The position numbers and the translations under genes were made by a program. DNA of 6,332 nt. It comes from Candidatus Latescibacterota bacterium. Its GTDB lineage: Bacteria; Latescibacterota; 4484-107; B68-G9. Of the stretch, positions 1-5,333 are shown piece after piece. The stretch is from positions 1-6,332 of the forward strand of contig DTXA01000332.1 of the NCBI GenBank assembly GCA_012962735.1, written 5' to 3'. The notes below the pieces were generated by a model. That model was not told the origin of the DNA, did no database searches, and saw only the letters and a list, made by a program, of their open reading frames with translations. The number at the start of each line of letters is the position of its first letter. Position 1 is the stretch's first letter.

Positions 1-175
1 GCGACGGAGGTGGCACGGCAAACCCCATCCGGAGCAAGGCCAAATAGGGGCGGAGAGGTGGCCCGCCTCGCTAACACGCCCGGGTAGGCCGCAGGAGGCG
101 TCCGGCAACGGGCGTCCCAGACCGATGGCTATCAGCCCTTTCGGGCTACAGAACCCGGCTTACAGTCCCGCTTCC
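1..175 (+). ncRNA. rnpB: RNase P RNA, bacterial type A, 3' part (5' part outside window)
   Basis: This is the catalytic RNA of ribonuclease P, which removes the 5' leader from precursor tRNAs. The stretch at 30-50 (CGGAGCAAGGCCAAATAGGGG) is the near-invariant P15-P17 region of type A RNase P RNA. CGGGTAGGC at 81-89 contains the GGU (83-85) that pairs with the tRNA 3' CCA in E. coli RNase P. Positions 98-104 and 109-115 form a 7-bp stem closed by a GCAA tetraloop, as expected for P18. A second hairpin (134-138 with 143-147) precedes ACAGAACCCGGCTTA (148-162), the conserved 3' strand of helix P4. The 3' end is placed near 175 because the following CAGTCCCGCTTCCC should pair with the unseen 5' end as helix P1; the exact end is inferred. 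The visible part looks complete and functional. No terminator follows, so transcription may continue into the next gene. Confidence 0.96.
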
Positions 176-189
176 CTTTGAGATTTCCC

Positions 190-1143
190 ATGGAGTACAT
201 CGTAGGCATAGACGGCGGAGGCACCAAGACCGAGGCTGTGTTGGTGCGCCCCGACGGGGAGGTTTTGGCCTCCGGTCGTGTTGGCGCGGCCAACTATCAG
301 CTTACAGGTCCCGAGGGCCTACGTAGGACCGTAGAGAGGCTCGTGGGTGATCTGCTGAGGGCCGTCGGCGGGGGGGAGGTGTCGGTCCTGTGCGCCGGCC
401 TGGCCGGAGTGGATCGCCTCCAGGACCGAACCGAGGTGGCTCTGGTTCTTAAGGGGATCGGGGAGGAGGTCGCGGTGGCCAGTGACGGGGAGGTGGCCCT
501 GGAAGGAGCCCACCTGGGCGGATCGGGTATAGTGGTGATAGCCGGAACTGGCTCCATAGCATGGGGGAGGGACGGAGGACGGGTCGCGCGGGCGGGGGGA
601 TGGGGGTATCTACTCGGGGACGAAGGTGGCGGATACTGGATCGGGAAGGAGGGCATAGTGGCCGCCCTCAAAGCCTGGGACGGGAGGGGGCCGGAGACCT
701 CCCTGAGGGAGCGTCTTCAGGACCATCTGAGACTTCCCCAGCTGGACCAGATCGTCCGATGGGCCTATCGGGAGGGAGTTCGGCCCGACCGCATCGCCGG
801 GCTGGCCCGGGTTGTTTTCGATGCGGCCGACGCCGGGGACAGGACCGCCGCCGAGATATTGCACAAAGCAGGAAGACACTTAGGGAAGCTGGCCCTCGCT
901 GTAGCCCACCGTCTCGGGATGGGGAAGGGGATGCGGGTGGCCCTGATAGGAGGGATGTTTGGGAGGCGGGACTGGCTGCTCCCTCCTATGGAGGAGGTTT
1001 TAAAGGACCTTTATCCGGCATTCTCCGAGCCCCTCCTTCCCCCGTCCCTGGGGGCGGCCCTCCTGGGCCTGCGAAGGGCCGGGGAAGTCCCCGACGCCGC
1101 AGTACAAAACCTCCTCAGGGGAAAGGATAAGGTGGATGGGTAG
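190..1143 (+). CDS. BadF/BadG/BcrA/BcrD-family sugar kinase (N-acetylglucosamine or N-acetylmuramic acid kinase-like)
   Basis: A 317-residue cytosolic ASKHA-fold kinase, close to the usual length for family PF01869. The N-terminal phosphate-1 loop is VGIDGGGTKTEAVL (residues 5-18). The likely catalytic Asp is D99 in ASDGE. The phosphate-2 loop is IAGTGSIAWG (117-126), followed by the signature GGWGYLLGDEGGGYWIG (136-152) and an adenosine-site IGGMFG (253-258). Single-domain members phosphorylate GlcNAc, MurNAc or glucosamine, and some CoA-reductase activators share the fold. No cysteine cluster for an iron-sulfur centre is visible, so an amino-sugar kinase, perhaps in cell-wall recycling, is the better guess; the exact substrate is not readable. 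ATG 190 is chosen because the family starts a few residues before the DGGGTKT loop. TTG 178 is in frame but abuts the rnpB 3' end. No good Shine-Dalgarno precedes either start, which is odd beside the strong sites of later genes. The stop overlaps the next gene by 8 nt. Confidence 0.88.
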   Translation: MEYIVGIDGGGTKTEAVLVRPDGEVLASGRVGAANYQLTGPEGLRRTVERLVGDLLRAVGGGEVSVLCAGLAGVDRLQDRTEVALVLKGIGEEVAVASDGEVALEGAHLGGSGIVVIAGTGSIAWGRDGGRVARAGGWGYLLGDEGGGYWIGKEGIVAALKAWDGRGPETSLRERLQDHLRLPQLDQIVRWAYREGVRPDRIAGLARVVFDAADAGDRTAAEILHKAGRHLGKLALAVAHRLGMGKGMRVALIGGMFGRRDWLLPPMEEVLKDLYPAFSEPLLPPSLGAALLGLRRAGEVPDAAVQNLLRGKDKVDG

Positions 1144-1681
1144 TTTGATTATCTTACTATTCCTAAGTATCCGAGCCACGGCCGCCCCTACCGATGTCGC
1201 CTTCTTAGAAGATATAGCAGCCGGTCGGTTCCGGGAGGTATTGGAAGAGATGCCCCTTCGGGGGGACCGGAGCCTCATGGTCGAGGCGGAAAAGGACCAC
1301 CCCCAGGCCTGGGTGCTCCAGGATGCCCTGACCTCGGTCCTGCTGGAGCGGGGGTACACCGTGCTCTCCGGGGTGGAGGGAGGTTGGGACTACCGCCTCT
1401 CCTTCCGGGTCGTGGATATAGGTCTTTGGTACAGAACCCCAGGGAAGTTCTGGAGGAAGGGGGTACTTCGGAGGGGGAGGGTATCGGCCTTCCTGAGGCT
1501 TTCCGACCCTTCGGGGGTCGTGTACTGGGCGGGCTGGCTCGAGGGGACTGGGGAGGACACGGTCCCCGAACCTGAGGGGAACCCCTCGCTCCCCAGGGAG
1601 GTACTGACCGACAGGGGGCGGTGGTTGGAAGGAATCCTGGTGCTGGGCCTCTTAGCAGGACTGGTGTCCCTTTCCCTGTAG
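1136..1681 (+). CDS. Unrecognised exported protein with C-terminal membrane anchor
   Basis: A 181-residue protein that I do not recognise. Residues 1-12 (MGSLIILLFLSI) are a hydrophobic core, followed by ATAAP, a plausible signal peptidase I site after A16. The middle (about 20-160) is soluble and mixed alpha/beta. It includes DHPQAWVLQDALTSVLLERG (residues 54-73), followed by YTVLSG and a WDYRLSFRVVDIGLWYR strand-rich stretch (84-100). That helix followed by 'RGY-V' pattern recalls envelope proteins that compute on paired strands (FlgO/CsgG-like), but this is only a resemblance. A final hydrophobic segment, WLEGILVLGLLAGLVSLSL (163-181), would anchor the C-terminus in the membrane and leave the body outside the cytoplasm. 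The ATG overlaps the kinase stop by 8 nt, with AAGGTGG just upstream, and the stop lies 8 nt before dxs. Translational coupling with both neighbours is therefore likely. The gene is real by context and by its two-ended hydrophobic design, but its function is unknown. Confidence 0.78.
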   Translation: MGSLIILLFLSIRATAAPTDVAFLEDIAAGRFREVLEEMPLRGDRSLMVEAEKDHPQAWVLQDALTSVLLERGYTVLSGVEGGWDYRLSFRVVDIGLWYRTPGKFWRKGVLRRGRVSAFLRLSDPSGVVYWAGWLEGTGEDTVPEPEGNPSLPREVLTDRGRWLEGILVLGLLAGLVSLSL

Positions 1682-1687
1682 GAGAGG
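1681..1687 (+). promoter_or_regulatory. Shine-Dalgarno site fixing the dxs start
   Basis: GGAGAGG begins on the last base of the preceding stop codon; its GGAG core is 5 nt from ATG 1690. This supports ATG 1690 over the upstream in-frame GTG at 1621, which would add 23 residues unlike any DXS N-terminus and overlap the preceding gene by 61 nt. Confidence 0.8.
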
Positions 1688-1689
1688 AT

Positions 1690-3552
1690 ATGCCCGAAGC
1701 TCTGTTGGATTCCATCGACGGTCCGGAAGACCTGAAGAAGTTGACTGTACCGGAGCTGGAGCAGCTCGCTGGTGAGATCAGAGAGCGGATCATCTCGGTG
1801 GTCTCCAGGACCGGAGGTCATCTCGCCCCCAGCCTTGGGGCTGTGGAGCTCGCCCTGGCGTTGCACTATGTCCTCGATGCTCCCAGGGATAAGATCATAT
1901 GGGATGTGGGCCACCAGGCATATGCGCACAAACTTATCACCGGAAGGAGGGAACAATTCCCCACCCTGCGCCAGTACGGCGGGATCAGCGGCTTCACCAA
2001 GCGCTTTGAGAGCCCCTACGACCCCTTCGGGGCGGGCCATGCGAGCACCTCGATCTCCGCAGCTTTGGGCTTTGCGTGCGCGAGAGATATGGCTGGGGAA
2101 GATTACAAGATCGTAGCGGTCATAGGAGACGGAGCCCTGACCGGAGGGTTGGCGTACGAAGGCATCAACAACGCCGGGGCCTTGAAGAAGGACTTGCTCG
2201 TCATCCTGAACGACAACCAGATGTCCATATCGCCCAATGTGGGCGCTATTTCCAGGGTCTTCACCGACTTCATCACAGCTCAAGTTTACAACCGCCTCAA
2301 AAACGACATCTGGGAGCTGACCGGGAGGCTCGCTTCCTTGGGGGAGCAGGTGCGCCGGATCGTGCGTAGGATAGACCAAAGCCTCAAGGCCCTCATCGTG
2401 CCTGGTATCTTCTTCGAAAGGTTGGGCTTTAGATACTTCGGCCCCATAGACGGCCACGACCTTCCCTACCTGATATCCGTGCTTCAGCAGGTGAAGGACC
2501 TCCACGGTCCCATCCTGGTGCACGTTTACACCGTCAAGGGAAAAGGGTACAAACCCGCCGAGGAGGACGCCACCACATTCCATGGGGTGGGAAAGTTCGA
2601 CCCCGAGACGGGGGTCTCCATAAAGGGCGAGGGGCCGTCGTACTCCGATGTCTTCGGCAGGTCTTTGGCGGAGCTGGCCGAGGGCAAGGAAAGAGTGGTG
2701 GCCATCACGGCAGCTATGAAGGAAGGCACCGGTTTGAAGTACTTCGCAGAGCGCTTCCCAGAGAGGTTTTACGATGTGGGGATAGCCGAAAGCCATGCGG
2801 TCGTATTCGCGGCCGGCCTGGCGGCGGCCGGTATGCGGCCCGTAGCGGCCATATATTCCACCTTCCTCCAGCGCGCCCTCGACCCCTTAATCCACGACGT
2901 CGCCCTTCAGAAGCTTCCTGTGGTCTTCGCCATAGACCGTGCCGGTATCGTAGGGGACGACGGCCCGACCCACAACGGGACCTTCGACATAGTGTACCTC
3001 CGGATGGTCCCGGATATGGTCGTGATGGCCCCTAAGCACGAGCTTGAGCTTAAGGCTATGCTCCTTACAGCGCTGGAGTATGAGGATGGTCCCATAGCCC
3101 TGCGGTATCCCAGGGGAAGAGGGCTGGGGGTAGACTTCTCAGGGGAGGTGGAGTCGCTTCCCATCGGAAGGGCCGAGGTGTTGAGGGAGGGGAGGGATGG
3201 TACCATATGGGCTGTGGGTTCCATGGTATATCCTTCCTTGGAAGCAGCGAATCTCCTCGACGCCAAAGGGCTTTCCTTTGGCGTCGTCAACGCGAGGTTC
3301 GTCAAGCCCCTGGACTCCGAACTTCTTCTGAAGAGCGCCCAGATGGGTCCCATCGTCACCGTAGAGGAGGGCGCCCTAACAGGCGGGTTCGGGAGTGCGG
3401 TGTTGGAACATTTGGAGGGATTTCTCTCGGCCCGGGTGCTGAGGCTCGGTATCCCCGACCGCTTCATCGAACAGGGAAAAAGGGACGAACTCCTCAAGAT
3501 GTTGGGCCTGGATGGAGAGGGCATAGCGAGGAGTATAGAAAAGTGGCTATAA
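1690..3552 (+). CDS. dxs: 1-deoxy-D-xylulose-5-phosphate synthase
   Basis: Condenses pyruvate and glyceraldehyde 3-phosphate with loss of CO2 to give 1-deoxy-D-xylulose 5-phosphate. This is the first step of the MEP isoprenoid pathway and also feeds thiamine and pyridoxal synthesis. At 620 residues the length is standard. The N-terminal thiamine-diphosphate domain shows TGGHLAPSLG (41-50, with His44), DVGHQAYAHK (72-81, His75), GHASTSISAALG (116-127), and the ThDP/Mg motif from GDGALTGG (147-154) to NDNQMSISPNVGA (174-186). The central pyrimidine domain shows YDVGIAESHAV (361-371) with catalytic Glu367, AIYSTFLQRA (387-396), DRAGIVGDDGPTHNG (416-430, His428) and RYPRG (472-476). The transketolase C-terminal domain (about 490-620) is complete, with TVEEGALTGGFGSAV near its middle. 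The residue after Glu367 is Ser, where E. coli has Gln. It sits between an exported protein (8 nt gap) and a DUF4177-like gene (11 nt gap). No other MEP genes are visible. Confidence 0.98.
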   Translation: MPEALLDSIDGPEDLKKLTVPELEQLAGEIRERIISVVSRTGGHLAPSLGAVELALALHYVLDAPRDKIIWDVGHQAYAHKLITGRREQFPTLRQYGGISGFTKRFESPYDPFGAGHASTSISAALGFACARDMAGEDYKIVAVIGDGALTGGLAYEGINNAGALKKDLLVILNDNQMSISPNVGAISRVFTDFITAQVYNRLKNDIWELTGRLASLGEQVRRIVRRIDQSLKALIVPGIFFERLGFRYFGPIDGHDLPYLISVLQQVKDLHGPILVHVYTVKGKGYKPAEEDATTFHGVGKFDPETGVSIKGEGPSYSDVFGRSLAELAEGKERVVAITAAMKEGTGLKYFAERFPERFYDVGIAESHAVVFAAGLAAAGMRPVAAIYSTFLQRALDPLIHDVALQKLPVVFAIDRAGIVGDDGPTHNGTFDIVYLRMVPDMVVMAPKHELELKAMLLTALEYEDGPIALRYPRGRGLGVDFSGEVESLPIGRAEVLREGRDGTIWAVGSMVYPSLEAANLLDAKGLSFGVVNARFVKPLDSELLLKSAQMGPIVTVEEGALTGGFGSAVLEHLEGFLSARVLRLGIPDRFIEQGKRDELLKMLGLDGEGIARSIEKWL

Positions 3553-3563
3553 GGGGAGGGGGT

Positions 3564-3782
3564 ATGGCGAAGTGGGAGTATAAGCTGATCCGCATAGGCA
3601 TGAATCAAGTGCCGGCCCTGGGGGGAAAGGACCGGCTCAGCGACAAGCTCAACGCCCTGATACAGGACGGTTGGGAGATCGTGGAGTCCAACCTGAGGAA
3701 CGTGCGAGCTGAAGAGCCCATAGTCCTGCTGCTGCGCAGGGAGAGAACCGGGGCGATAGGATTCACCCGGGAGGAGAAATGA
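3564..3782 (+). CDS. DUF4177-like small protein
   Basis: A 72-residue cytosolic protein. It begins MAKWEYKLIRI and contains LSDKLNALIQDGWEIVES followed by a strand ending IVLLLRRE. The order 'WEYK strand, helix L--LG/DGWE, second strand, hydrophobic strand with terminal R/K' is the pattern of DUF4177 proteins, which are 50-80 residues long and of unknown function. ATG 3564 is preceded by an unusually purine-rich site (AGGGGAGGGGG, 3552-3562), and the start codon is 11 nt past the dxs stop. Longer upstream in-frame sequence lies inside dxs and is a shadow. Its stop TGA overlaps the ATG of the next small ORF (ATGA). It is probably co-translated with its neighbours, and nothing in the sequence indicates its role. 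Confidence 0.8.
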   Translation: MAKWEYKLIRIGMNQVPALGGKDRLSDKLNALIQDGWEIVESNLRNVRAEEPIVLLLRRERTGAIGFTREEK

Positions 3783-3853
3783 AGCCCGGGCAAGCGGCGA
3801 TATTCACAGAGCACATGCCTCCTAAGGCGAGGATATCTTGGAGGTCCCCGTGA
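3779..3853 (+). CDS. Possible 24-residue small ORF coupled to both neighbours
   Basis: This short frame starts at ATG 3779, which overlaps the upstream stop as ATGA (3779-3782), and ends at TGA 3851-3853, which overlaps the GTG start of the HAD gene as GTGA (3850-3853). A full Shine-Dalgarno GGAGG (3770-3774) lies 4 nt before the ATG. The peptide begins MKPGQAAIFTEHMPPKA and ends ISWRSP; it is basic, has no hydrophobic segment, and matches nothing I know. It could be a translated spacer that carries ribosomes from one cistron to the next, a regulatory leader peptide, or chance. The double 4-nt overlap plus a good ribosome binding site argues for real translation, but at this length chance cannot be excluded. 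Confidence 0.42.
   Translation: MKPGQAAIFTEHMPPKARISWRSP
3840..3844 (+). promoter_or_regulatory. Shine-Dalgarno site for GTG 3850
   Basis: GGAGG sits 5 nt before GTG 3850, the ideal spacing, and favours GTG over the in-frame TTG at 3838. TTG 3838 has only a weaker GAGG (3829-3832). Confidence 0.65.
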
Positions 3854-4929
3854 GCGACTCTCCCCTTTACGCCACCGATTGCGAAGGTCCCGTCTCCAAA
3901 AACGACAACGCCTACGAGCTTTGCGAACGCTTCCTGCCAGAAGGTTTCGCCTTCTTTGAGAGGGTGAGCAGGTACGACGACTACTTAGCGGACCTCGTCC
4001 ACAAGCCCGGATACAGGCCAGGAAACACCCTCAGGCTCATCCTCCCCTTCCTGAGGGCCTACGGGGTCTCGGACGGGGATGTGGAGGAGTTCTCCCGGGA
4101 TACCCTTCTGCTTATGCCCGGCGCGAGGGAAACTTTGGAGTTCTTCAGCGCCCGTATGCCCACCTACATAATAAGCACGAGCTACCGCCCCTACATCAGG
4201 GCTTTATGTCGGACCTTGGGCTTCCCCGAAAGCCGCACCTACAGCACCGAAGTTGCCTTCGGGCGCTACGAGGTGCCGAAAGGAGAGAAGGCTCTCCTTG
4301 AAGGATTGCTGAAGGAGGTCGTCCGTATGCCATTGCTCCAGCTCCCCCCGGAGGCCAAAGGCCCCGAAGGCCTTGACCCCATATCCCGCGAGGTGGCAAG
4401 CAGATTGGACGAGATATTCTGGGAGGAGCTACCTCGGAAATCCTGCTGGAGGATGGCCGAAGAGGTGCGCCCCGTGGGAGGGGAGGAGAAGGCCGAGGCC
4501 CTGAAGGCCGCTCTGGAGAGGGAGGGGGTTTCCCCGGAAGGTGCCATCTATGTGGGGGACAGTATAACCGATGTAGAGGCGTTCAGGTGGCTGAGGTCCG
4601 AGGGAGGGCTGACGATATCCTTCAACGGAAACCGCTATGCCCTGAGGGAGGCCGAGGTCGCCTGCATATCCAGCAACGCCATCACACTGGCCGCAGTTGG
4701 CGAAGCTTTCAGGAGGGGCGGGAAGGAAGGAGTTTGGGAACTGATGGAGCACTGGAGCCCGAATGCCCTCGCCGACCTGGAGCTGAGCTCCGAGCTGGTC
4801 GAGGCCTTGCTCTCTGGTCCCCCGCCTAAGCTCGCCCGGATATCCGAGGAAAACAGGGAATCCTTGACAGCCGAAAGCGAGAGGGCACGCAAGGAGATAA
4901 GGGGAGAAGTTGTGGGCCGATTGGGATAG
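3850..4929 (+). CDS. HAD-superfamily phosphatase-like protein with large cap insert
   Basis: A 359-residue soluble protein with haloacid dehalogenase signatures. Motif I is YATDCEGPVSKNDNAYEL (7-24) with nucleophile Asp10. Motif II is YIISTS (106-111). A Lys for motif III probably lies in EEKAEALK (212-219). Motif IV is YVGDSITDVEAFRWL (234-248), with acidic D237 and D241. FNGNRYALREAEV (258-270) follows, as in phosphoserine-phosphatase-like members. About 100 residues between motifs II and III (roughly 115-210) form a cap that should set substrate choice. Motif I reads D-x-E rather than the usual D-x-D. The 'D-x-EGP-S-NDNA-EL' opening recalls, from memory, the archaeal COG4030 group (A. fulgidus AF1437, EhaR), which is uncharacterised. 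The C-terminus (about 315-359) is a charged helix. GTG 3850 is chosen over TTG 3838 because of its GGAGG site and the GTGA overlap with the preceding small ORF. It is last in the + strand run, and its substrate is unknown. Confidence 0.85.
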   Translation: MSDSPLYATDCEGPVSKNDNAYELCERFLPEGFAFFERVSRYDDYLADLVHKPGYRPGNTLRLILPFLRAYGVSDGDVEEFSRDTLLLMPGARETLEFFSARMPTYIISTSYRPYIRALCRTLGFPESRTYSTEVAFGRYEVPKGEKALLEGLLKEVVRMPLLQLPPEAKGPEGLDPISREVASRLDEIFWEELPRKSCWRMAEEVRPVGGEEKAEALKAALEREGVSPEGAIYVGDSITDVEAFRWLRSEGGLTISFNGNRYALREAEVACISSNAITLAAVGEAFRRGGKEGVWELMEHWSPNALADLELSSELVEALLSGPPPKLARISEENRESLTAESERARKEIRGEVVGRLG

Positions 4930-4982
4930 ATAAAAGTCACTTTTGGCCTTCCTCCTGAACTCCGAAGGGATAAAGCCTCGGA

Positions 4983-5325
4983 TTACAGAAGCCCACCTTG
5001 AGAAACCTGGGGGACGCTCCTATCGAGCTCCCTTAGCAGCTCCTCATTTGTCGATTCTGTACAGCTTATCTGCCACCACGTATATCTTTCACTGCTAAGG
5101 ACAGGGGAAGGGGCCAATACGACCGCCCTCCCTGTTGTCCCCAGGGGTTAGAATTGAGGGTCCTGGCCCATATGTTCCCCTGAGAATCTAAGATATCGTC
5201 ATCCGAGAGCCTCGAGTTATGTTTGTTATATACTGTCCTGTTTTCTCCATCGAACTTGACTAAACCTTGTGTCCCATAGCTCTCGTCCCTATCCACAGAT
5301 ATTCCTCGCTATCTGCATAGGACAT
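4983..5325 (-). pseudogene. Decayed remnant of a Reg_prop beta-propeller gene
   Basis: This is the only content seen in the 404-bp gap between the convergent genes. Read on the - strand, coding-like sequence runs through three frames. Frame 1 (5313-5281) gives DSEEYLWIGTR, the end of a Reg_prop repeat (D-x-G-x-LWIGT). Frame 2 (about 5284-5147) gives SYGTQGLVKFDGENRTVY, NKHNSRLSDDD and ILDSQGNIWART, the order and wording of the next repeat (GL-FDG--WTVYN--NS-L-DD-----D-GN-W--T), with a few residues lost before the DSQGN part. Frame 3 (5150-4983) is open for 53 codons and reads like a C-terminus, including YTWWQI and EELLRELDRSVPQV. Frame 2 also stays open to 5066. At least two frameshifts, no proper start and loss of upstream repeats indicate a dead gene. 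Reg_prop propellers normally occur in sensor or extracytoplasmic proteins. The family call rests on motif memory; the frameshifts could in principle be sequencing errors. Confidence 0.55.
5031..5100. repeat. 9-bp perfect inverted repeat with 52-bp spacer
   Basis: CCTTAGCAG at 5031-5039 and its exact reverse complement CTGCTAAGG at 5092-5100 flank the stretch inside the decayed coding region. No T-tract or flanking target duplication is visible, so neither a terminator nor a mobile element can be claimed. It may be chance. Confidence 0.3.
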
Positions 5326-5333
5326 CCTTTAGG

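Noticed and set aside
1..177. Riboswitch or tRNA-like leader for the kinase
   Set aside because: The conserved P15-P17, GNRA-capped P18 and P4 elements identify RNase P RNA fully, leaving no unexplained structure.
1621..1689. Upstream GTG start extending DXS by 23 residues
   Set aside because: It would overlap the exported-protein gene by 61 nt, lacks a ribosome binding site, and gives an N-terminus unlike DXS; ATG 1690 has a GGAG core at the right spacing and yields the standard length.
1390..2796. 468-codon open frame on the - strand opposite the exported protein and dxs
   Set aside because: It lies antisense to clearly real genes, its translation has no recognisable motif, and the GC-rich codon pattern of the + strand genes produces such long shadows.
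4932..4944. AAAAGTCACTTTT after the HAD gene as a possible terminator
   Set aside because: The palindrome can fold only as a short A-T stem with a tiny loop and no following T-tract.
5066..5296. 76-residue - strand frame as an intact small gene
   Set aside because: Its first part is a shifted propeller repeat whose beginning lies in another frame, it starts at a GTG in mid-repeat, and the pattern is lost before its stop; it fits a gene remnant better.
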